A stretch of 64,000 bases of DNA from an uncultured Saprospiraceae bacterium (lineage in GTDB: Bacteria; Bacteroidota; Bacteroidia; Chitinophagales; Saprospiraceae). The position numbers and the translations under genes are program-made. Under the pieces are notes generated by a model that was not told the origin of the DNA, did no database searches, and saw nothing but the letters and a program-made list of their open reading frames with translations. This document shows, one piece after another, positions 58,454 to 64,000 of the stretch (position 1 is its first letter; each line of letters starts with the position of its first letter). The stretch is from assembly GCA_937951615.1 (NCBI GenBank), contig CALFBH010000004.1, positions 127,228-191,227 of the forward strand. The letters run 5' to 3'.

Positions 58454-58690
58454 TGGATATTAGGTTGGGGTATTGGTAATTTTAGGTGTTGCCTTCGACT
58501 CTGTGTTGTCCTCGACTCCGCTCGGACAACTATAGTTTAGACTCTAATCAATGCGAACAGTTGGTTGAGCGGAGTCGACATCAACTCTGTGTTGCCTTCG
58601 GCTCCGCTTAGGCAACTGAATTGCAGTTGGTTGAGCGGAGTCGAAATCAATTCTGACCAATTACCAATACCCTGATATCCCAATTACCCA
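58452..58690. repeat. Nested quasi-palindrome with GAGCGGAGTCGA words
   Basis: Outer arms are GGGGTATTGGTAATTTTAGG (58467 on) and its rough complement at 58656-58690. Inside are two tandem copies of a hairpin (GTTGTCC...GGACAAC at 58505-58530; GTTGCC...GGCAAC at 58591-58616). AGTTGGTTGAGCGGAGTCGA follows each, at 58559-58578 and 58625-58644. The element reaches the stop codon of the choline dehydrogenase gene. Confidence 0.8.
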
Positions 58691-60312
58691 ACTTCAGTAG
58701 CCAAGCTACTTTGCGCAGCTTTTTGCACCGTTTCCAAAATCAAATCTGCTGCTTTTTCAGCAATCATAATGGTTGGTGCATTGGTATTGCCTCTTGTTAC
58801 ATTAGGCATAATGGACGCATCTACCACCCTCAGTTTTTGGATGCCATGTACTTTCAATTGTTGGTCGACAACCGCCATTTCATCCCGTCCCATTTTGCAA
58901 GTAGATGTTGGATGATACAGTGTTTCGCCAGTTGCCCGAATCATGTCTTCAATTTCTTTATCGTCATCGAGCAAACGGTCAGGCTCATGCAATCCAATAC
59001 GATAAGGCTCAAAGGCTTTGGTCATGCCGATGCCTTGTCCGAATTTATAGCCCCATATAGAACGACGCATGTCATCTTCATCGCTTAGATAATTATGATC
59101 AATTGCAGGCGCGACATTGAAATTGCCAGAAGCTAATTTTACAGTCCCACTACTGCCAGGATTCAAGACTTTTCCACCAATAGAATAACCAAAGCCTGAT
59201 TTCGGATTTCTAAAACCATGTTCCATAAAATAGCCTGGACCAAAGTGGTATTGTGTATCTATAGCAGGCTGCTCTGGTGAAGATTTGACAAAAGCTCCTG
59301 CCTCTCCCACATTGGTGGCGAGTGGTCCTTTTTTGCCGCCTAGCATATATTGGTAGAGGCATTTAAGAATATTCGGAAAACGTTCTACTGCATCCAGCGT
59401 GTGTTTGTAGCTGCTATTGAATACGGTAAAATAAACCAAGTGGTCTTTCAGGTTTTTACCAACGCCAGGCAAGTGTTTGGCGACTGGGATATTGTGTTTT
59501 TTCAATTCTTCTCCATCTCCAATACCTGATAACATGAGGATTTGCGGACTGTTGTACGCCCCAGCACTCAGCAGTACTTCTTTGCTTGCTGTTGCCCTTA
59601 TGGATTGTCCTTTTTGTTGATAAACAACACCTGTTGCCTGCCCATCTTCTATGATGATTCGTTCTGCCTGTGCATGGGTTTCAATGCTGAGGTTGCTTCT
59701 TGATTTGGCAGGATTCAAATAGGCTGCGGCTGTACTCCAGCGCGCGCCCTTATGATTGGTCACCTGATAGAGTCCAAATCCTTCCTGTTTTGCGCCATTA
59801 AAATCTTTGTTTTCAGTATAGCCCAGCTCTACACCTGCTTTGACAAAAACATGCGACAGTTCATTGGTATAATGACGATTTTCTACATGTAGTGGTCCAG
59901 TGTTGCCGTGATAGCCACCTTTGATGGCTTTGTTATTTTCTGATTTTTTAAAATAAGGCAATACTTTTTCATAAGACCAATCCGGATTCTGAACAGCCCA
60001 TTCTTTATAGTCTTGCTGATTGCCTCGAATATAAATCATCGCATTGATGCTGCTCGACCCCCCGAGCATTTTACCTCTTGGCAGGTATAATTCCCGATTG
60101 TTCATATTTTCCTGAGGAGTCGTATTAAAGGCATAATCCACGTCTGTTTTAAACAGTTTGGGAAAACCAGCAGGCATGTGTATGTTCATGCCTTTATCCT
60201 TTCCACCTGCTTCCAATAACAAAACAGTATGCTTGCCGTCAGCAGTCAGACGATTAGCCAATACGCAGCCCGCAGAGCCTGCTCCAATGATGATGTAGTC
60301 GTAGGTCTTCAT
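58684..60312 (-). CDS. betA: Choline dehydrogenase-like GMC oxidoreductase
   Basis: 542 residues, near the ~550 of BetA. FAD-binding YDYIIIGAGSAGCVLANRLT, LPRGKMLGGSSSINAMIYIRGN, KEVLLSAGAYNSPQILMLSGIG and the C-terminal LYHPTSTCKMG and NTNAPTIMIAEKAADLI follow the GMC plan; the catalytic His is in HPTSTCKMG. BetA oxidises choline to betaine aldehyde, giving an osmoprotectant with BetB. No betaine aldehyde dehydrogenase or transporter lies nearby, so another alcohol substrate is possible. Confidence 0.9.
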   Translation of the reverse strand: MKTYDYIIIGAGSAGCVLANRLTADGKHTVLLLEAGGKDKGMNIHMPAGFPKLFKTDVDYAFNTTPQENMNNRELYLPRGKMLGGSSSINAMIYIRGNQQDYKEWAVQNPDWSYEKVLPYFKKSENNKAIKGGYHGNTGPLHVENRHYTNELSHVFVKAGVELGYTENKDFNGAKQEGFGLYQVTNHKGARWSTAAAYLNPAKSRSNLSIETHAQAERIIIEDGQATGVVYQQKGQSIRATASKEVLLSAGAYNSPQILMLSGIGDGEELKKHNIPVAKHLPGVGKNLKDHLVYFTVFNSSYKHTLDAVERFPNILKCLYQYMLGGKKGPLATNVGEAGAFVKSSPEQPAIDTQYHFGPGYFMEHGFRNPKSGFGYSIGGKVLNPGSSGTVKLASGNFNVAPAIDHNYLSDEDDMRRSIWGYKFGQGIGMTKAFEPYRIGLHEPDRLLDDDKEIEDMIRATGETLYHPTSTCKMGRDEMAVVDQQLKVHGIQKLRVVDASIMPNVTRGNTNAPTIMIAEKAADLILETVQKAAQSSLATEVG

Positions 60313-60396
60313 AGTGATTTAGTGATTGGTGATTAGTGACTGGTTGATTAGTAAGTATCACTAACACGGTGATTCGTAATTAAATTCAACACAGTT

Positions 60397-60540
60397 TAGT
60401 CCATAGTCGATGGTCGATAGTCCATAGCTGCAATTCATTCCTGCTTTATAAGCTTTGCACGCATTTTGCAAAGCAAAATGCTGAAACGACCTGAATACTA
60501 AAAAGCAGCCATCGACCATGGACTATTGACCATCGACCTA
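60397..60540. repeat. CGACCATGGACTAT dyad element, copy 3
   Basis: Nearly identical to 21033-21180 over about 140 bp, with a few small indels. It has a left arm TAGTCCATAGTCGATGGTCG, the centre GCATTTTGCAAAGCAAAATGC and a right arm CATCGACCATGGACTATTG. Confidence 0.92.
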
Positions 60541-60562
60541 AACTGTTACTTCGTAATTAAAT

Positions 60563-61501
60563 TTATTTCATTTTAAATTCACGAATAGTGCCTGGTTGCG
60601 TTTTGCCTTCTGAAGCAATAAACAAAGTGCCATCTTTTTTAATTGCGATGCCTTCAGGCTGTAGAAACAACCTTTCTTGCAGGCGAGCAATATGGATGAG
60701 TTGCCCATTCGGATGCAATACAAACAATAATCTTCCGACAGTAGAGCTGATATAAATATTTCCGCTTTGGGGATGCACAGCTATAGCGGAGGGATAAACT
60801 GGAAATGTTTGTACCAGTTTGCTATAAAATTCGGGGTATTTTTCTGCTGGTTTTTCCAGTCCAATAAACGTCAAGTATCGTTTAATATCTTCCAAATTTA
60901 CAGAATATATGACAGAATCTGAAACGGTATTGCTATCAATAGCATAAGCAAATACCGCCAACTGCTCCCGATAATCATCACTAGCACCATATCCGTCCTT
61001 ACATACGACAAGAATTCGGTCTTGAGCAGGCTCATATCCGATGCCTTTGGTGTTGTTCTTTTTATTGAGCAGGCTTCGATATTTTTCCTTGTCCGGTTTT
61101 CCGGTATCAAAGGTACTGACGCGATAAATATTCCCATTATTGCGCAGCACAAAGGCATCTTCTCCTGCAAAAGTCACGCCTTCGTAGTCCGCATCTTTGG
61201 CAAAAGCTATTCTACGATTGATTTCCTGCTCTTCGGTATCGTAAATAAAAATAATGCCCCGCTCATCCTGCACACAGCCCAATTCACCTGTCGGCGTAAT
61301 GCCCAACCCGGAAATCTCCCTCAATATATTCGGCAAGGCATAACTTTTATCCGGTGCATCCAGCTTGTATGGAAATTGATACTCTTCCAATAAAAGCGCG
61401 TAAGCATCTTTCGCCGCTTGTTGCTCGGCGGTTAGTTTTTTCTTGCAGGCTGTTGCTAATAAAACGCTTATTAATAAATAGTATGTTAGGTATTGTTTCA
61501 T
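60563..61501 (-). CDS. SdiA-regulated-domain lipoprotein
   Basis: 312 residues. The leader ends YLLISVLLATAC (lipobox). A six-bladed propeller-like domain follows: LREISGLGITPTGELGCVQDERGIIFIYD, ADYEGVTFAGEDAFVLRNNGNIYRVS, GIGYEPAQDRILVVCKDG, PSAIAVHPQSGNIYISSTVGRLLFVLHPNGQ and FLQPEGIAIKKDGTLFIASEG. This matches the SdiA-regulated family, named after an Enterobacteria regulon, with no proven enzyme role here. It shares the blade pattern with the insert in the surface protein at 24077-26368. Confidence 0.85.
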   Translation of the reverse strand: MKQYLTYYLLISVLLATACKKKLTAEQQAAKDAYALLLEEYQFPYKLDAPDKSYALPNILREISGLGITPTGELGCVQDERGIIFIYDTEEQEINRRIAFAKDADYEGVTFAGEDAFVLRNNGNIYRVSTFDTGKPDKEKYRSLLNKKNNTKGIGYEPAQDRILVVCKDGYGASDDYREQLAVFAYAIDSNTVSDSVIYSVNLEDIKRYLTFIGLEKPAEKYPEFYSKLVQTFPVYPSAIAVHPQSGNIYISSTVGRLLFVLHPNGQLIHIARLQERLFLQPEGIAIKKDGTLFIASEGKTQPGTIREFKMK

Positions 61502-61509
61502 TTTTTCTC

Positions 61510-61724
61510 ATTTGTGGTGGCTTGGGGGATTGGGAACTGGGGTATTAGTAGTTGTTGCAATGGCAGTATCAATAATAGTCATTAAGGTTCTGGGTTGCGC
61601 ATCGGGGCGTTTTTTGAACCACTAAGGGACGAAGGTTCACTAAGAAAATTTTATTATAATGTACCAATCAACTCAACAACTTAATCAACCAGTTACTAAT
61701 AACTAATTACCAGTACTCCAGTCC
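61510..61724. repeat. GGGGTATTAGTAGTTG / CAACTTAATCAACCAG quasi-palindrome
   Basis: The G/T arm (61517-61559) and the C/A arm (61664-61724) flank a centre with GGCAGTATCA and GCGCATCGGGGCG words shared with 21000, 41070 and 50284. Confidence 0.7.
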
Positions 61725-61725
61725 C

Positions 61726-62190
61726 CTAAATCTCATGCACTTCTTCATAATCAAAAGGAACATTCAACTCTACGCTGCCCGTTTTCACTTTGATGATACC
61801 ATCCAGTCTTAGGTCTATTTTTTTCTTTCTAAATAGATCTTTAATCAAGCCGCCTTTTATTTCATCAATAACCGACTTGAGTGGGATATTAAATTTGAGT
61901 GGCAGCGTGAAATCGGAATTTGCAGTCATTCGGGCTGTCAAATCCTGATCTATTGTAGATACTTTTTTGCCATTGACATAGACGTCCAAATCCATTCCTG
62001 ACACATCTACACCGAGGGCATTGGGATTGGTAAAAACGGCATCGCCAGACAATTGTATCTTCAAGCCTTCCGTAATATTGATGGAAGAGATTTTTACATT
62101 TTTCAGAGCTTTAAATTCGGGTTCTTGTGGCCCATTACAGGCAGTCATTAGGAGCGTAGCGAACATAAGGAGTAAAACTGGTATTTTCAT
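61726..62190 (-). CDS. LEA14-like lipoprotein
   Basis: 154 residues. The leader MKIPVLLLMFATLLMTAC is a lipobox. The rest is a WHy/LEA type 2 beta-sandwich: EFKALKNVKISSINITEGLKIQLSGDAVFTNPNALGVDVSGMDLDVYVNGKKVS, with the NPN motif typical of the family. Such proteins are linked to desiccation or stress tolerance in plants; in bacteria the role is unknown. It is membrane-anchored. Confidence 0.88.
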   Translation of the reverse strand: MKIPVLLLMFATLLMTACNGPQEPEFKALKNVKISSINITEGLKIQLSGDAVFTNPNALGVDVSGMDLDVYVNGKKVSTIDQDLTARMTANSDFTLPLKFNIPLKSVIDEIKGGLIKDLFRKKKIDLRLDGIIKVKTGSVELNVPFDYEEVHEI

Positions 62191-62317
62191 TGTGTCATTT
62201 TAATATTAAGTTGAGATCTATCAGGTCAAGCCTGTCAGGTCTTTGAGTCAAAATTAATAAATTTTACTACCTTGCCGACCAATTTTTGAGCATTAATATA
62301 TTTTAGAACATATTCTT

Positions 62318-63463
62318 ATGAAATTTGCTACTAAAGTTATCCACGCAGGTATAGAGCCTGACCCAAGCACGGGCGCAATTATGACCCCGATCTTCCAAAC
62401 TTCTACTTATGTGCAGGAGTCACTTGGACGACATAAAGGCTACGAGTATGCCCGTACAAAAAACCCAACGCGCATCACATTGGAGAACAATCTAGCTGCC
62501 TTGGAAAACGGCACAGATGGTATTTGTTTTTCCAGCGGTATGGCTGCCATAGATGCCGTCCTGAAACTTTTGAAAAGTGGTGATGAAATCATTTCTACCA
62601 ACGATTTATATGGTGGGACTTACCGATTGATCACTAAAGTATTCAGCAATTTTGGTTTAAAAAGCCACTTTGTAGGCATGGCTGACCTCAAAAATATTGA
62701 AGAAAAAATCAATAAAAATACGCGATTGATCTGGATAGAAACGCCGACCAATCCGATGTTGAATATTATAGACATCAAAGCGATTTGCGACTTGGCGAAA
62801 AAGCATGGTATTATGACTTGTGTGGACAATACTTTTGCTTCTCCTTATCTGCAAACACCACTTGATCTCGGCGCAGATCTTGTCGTTCATTCTGCCACTA
62901 AGTATTTGGGTGGACACTCGGATGTGATACATGGGGCAGTCGTGACAAAAACCGAAGCACTGGCAGAGCGTTTATATTTTATTCAAAATGCAGCGGGAGC
63001 AGTACCAGGTCCGCAGGATTGTTTCCTCGTTTTGCGGGGCATCAAGACACTGCACATTCGTGTACAGCGTGCCTGTGAAAATGCAAAAGTCATTGCCGAT
63101 TTTTTGCGTCAGCATCCTAAAGTGAATAAGGTTTTTTATCCAGGTTTTGAAGACCATCCGGGGCATGAACTCGCAAAAGCGCAGATGCGGGACTTTGGTG
63201 CTATGGTTTCTTTCACCTTGCATGAAGATACGCTGGAAGCTGCTTCTAAAGTAATGAGCAACACATATTTATTCAGTCTGGCAGAATCGCTGGGTGGTGT
63301 GGAATCGCTTATCGGACATCCGCCTTCTATGACGCATGGCTCGATTCCGCGTGAAGAGCGACTGGCAGTTGGTATGACGGATTCGCTGATTCGACTGAGT
63401 GTGGGTATTGAGGATGTGGAGGATTTGGTTGGGGATTTGAGGGCTGCTTTTGAGGCTTTGTAG
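62318..63463 (+). CDS. metB: Cystathionine gamma-synthase
   Basis: 381 residues, normal for Cys/Met-metabolism PLP enzymes. FATKVIHAGIEPDPSTGAIMTPIFQTSTY, YEYARTKNPTRITLENNLAALE, WIETPTNPMLNIIDI and VVHSATKYLGGHSDVIHG (PLP-binding Lys in SATKY) are visible, as is the C-terminal ESLIGHPPSMTHGSIP. It joins an activated homoserine with cysteine to make cystathionine for methionine; a gamma-lyase role cannot be ruled out from sequence alone. It is a cytosolic tetramer. Confidence 0.9.
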   Translation: MKFATKVIHAGIEPDPSTGAIMTPIFQTSTYVQESLGRHKGYEYARTKNPTRITLENNLAALENGTDGICFSSGMAAIDAVLKLLKSGDEIISTNDLYGGTYRLITKVFSNFGLKSHFVGMADLKNIEEKINKNTRLIWIETPTNPMLNIIDIKAICDLAKKHGIMTCVDNTFASPYLQTPLDLGADLVVHSATKYLGGHSDVIHGAVVTKTEALAERLYFIQNAAGAVPGPQDCFLVLRGIKTLHIRVQRACENAKVIADFLRQHPKVNKVFYPGFEDHPGHELAKAQMRDFGAMVSFTLHEDTLEAASKVMSNTYLFSLAESLGGVESLIGHPPSMTHGSIPREERLAVGMTDSLIRLSVGIEDVEDLVGDLRAAFEAL

Positions 63464-63468
63464 TGCAT

Positions 63469-63984
63469 TTACTCAGGCATATGCTTTTTGATATGCTCTA
63501 CAAAGTCTGTAAGATAATTCCTGACTGGTGCAGTCTTGCTCTCCTGAATTAAAATTTCTCTAATTCCTTTAATTCCTAAATTTGATTTGCGCTGTACTGG
63601 AGGTTCGATAGCTGGTTCATCATTATGAGCAGGTCTATGAGATATTTTTATATTTCGAATCTCTCTTATAGCATTAACCCCTTTATATGTATTTGTTTGT
63701 AAAAGGGATGTCATAACTGCGTATAGAAAGAGTTTTGAATATAAAGACATTGAATTTATTGTATTGTTGTAAGCTTTAAGTTTAAAATTTTGTTTCAATT
63801 TGGTTCCTTCTAGTAGCTTACATTCTGTTACTAAATCACTCCAGTTTGGAAATCTTTTCTTAAAATATATATTCAAGAGTAATTCAATTTGAAAAATAGC
63901 ATACATACAAAAACCATTAAATGCATCTTTAGGATTATTAAATCGACCATCATCACCAATATTTCGAATTCCACAATGCTCCAT
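63469..63984 (-). CDS. Hypothetical protein at the window edge, possibly 5' truncated
   Basis: 171 residues from ATG 63984. The frame stays open upstream to the window end (ADNLK precede the Met), so the gene may start outside. It has a helical N-terminal half (NGFCMYAIFQIELLLNIYFKKRFPNWSDLVTECK) and a middle helix (LYSKLFLYAVMTSLLQTN). A polar stretch, KISHRPAHNDEPAIEPPVQRK, and the end DFVEHIKKHMPE follow. I do not recognise a family; the helical N-terminus with IREIRNIKISHR recalls HEPN-type RNases weakly. Its stop lies 5 bp from the stop of the convergent metB-like gene. Confidence 0.6.
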   Translation of the reverse strand: MEHCGIRNIGDDGRFNNPKDAFNGFCMYAIFQIELLLNIYFKKRFPNWSDLVTECKLLEGTKLKQNFKLKAYNNTINSMSLYSKLFLYAVMTSLLQTNTYKGVNAIREIRNIKISHRPAHNDEPAIEPPVQRKSNLGIKGIREILIQESKTAPVRNYLTDFVEHIKKHMPE

Positions 63985-64000
63985 TTTTAAATTATCAGCC

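Noticed and set aside
60563-61501. Quorum-sensing role suggested by the name SdiA-regulated
   Set aside because: The name comes from an enterobacterial regulon; no LuxR-type gene is present here.
1-64000. tRNA, rRNA or insertion sequence with transposase
   Set aside because: None seen on reading; a tRNAscan/IS search would be needed to exclude a missed tRNA.

Overview
The window is a chromosomal segment of a Bacteroidota bacterium, most likely of the Saprospiria type (inference). Supporting signs are type IX secretion genes (porX, porQ), cargo with C-terminal sorting domains, many lipoproteins, promoter elements of the TAnnTTTG form with weak or absent Shine-Dalgarno sites, and a mitochondrial-type citrate synthase. 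Genes are mostly single or in pairs, on both strands, separated by AT-rich spacers. I saw no rRNA, tRNA, CRISPR array, integrase or complete insertion sequence.

Layout. 1-12.7 kb: tail of a CNNM/CBS membrane protein, a membrane sulfatase-like protein, a thioredoxin-SPOR protein, a decayed DUF433/DUF5615 toxin-antitoxin pair, hutI, an O-antigen ligase-like protein, a TlpA-like lipoprotein, a WG-repeat protein, a metzincin protease and a NoeA-like methyltransferase. 12.8-17.7 kb: two paralogous secreted proteins built from a 23-residue repeat with an acidic half, a cysteine hinge, a basic half and a peptidoglycan-binding domain; one has 370 residues and its neighbour 1083. 17.9-31.9 kb: an HD hydrolase, porX, three secretion-system cargo proteins, an orphan protein, citrate synthase, a secreted peptidase and an AAA15/DUF3226 pair. 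32-41 kb: aminopeptidase P, an ADP-ribosylglycohydrolase fragment, a three-domain phospholipid acyltransferase, and a small accessory cluster (DUF4238, a nucleotidyltransferase pair, DUF2200). 41-50 kb: YdeI-like, spondin-domain, cysteine-rich lipoprotein, lipocalin-like and tyrosinase genes, an LLM oxidoreductase and lgt. 50.5-64 kb: mtaB, a PARIS-like AAA/DUF4435 cassette whose second gene looks frameshifted, dapD, a YwqK-like lipoprotein, porQ, a LOG protein, choline dehydrogenase, an SdiA-regulated-type lipoprotein, a LEA14-like lipoprotein, cystathionine gamma-synthase and an unknown gene at the edge.

The most unusual content is of two kinds. First, the repeat-protein pair: the long copy exceeds the short one by exactly 31 units of 23 residues, split almost evenly (16 and 15) between two oppositely charged arms. 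Second, the spacers: many hold quasi-palindromes made of short repeated words, often a G/T-rich arm, a TTTTGCnnnGCAAAA centre and a complementary C/A-rich arm. Members differ in sequence but share this design, and several abut or enter coding ends (porX leader, the methyltransferase stop codon, the truncated hydrolase).
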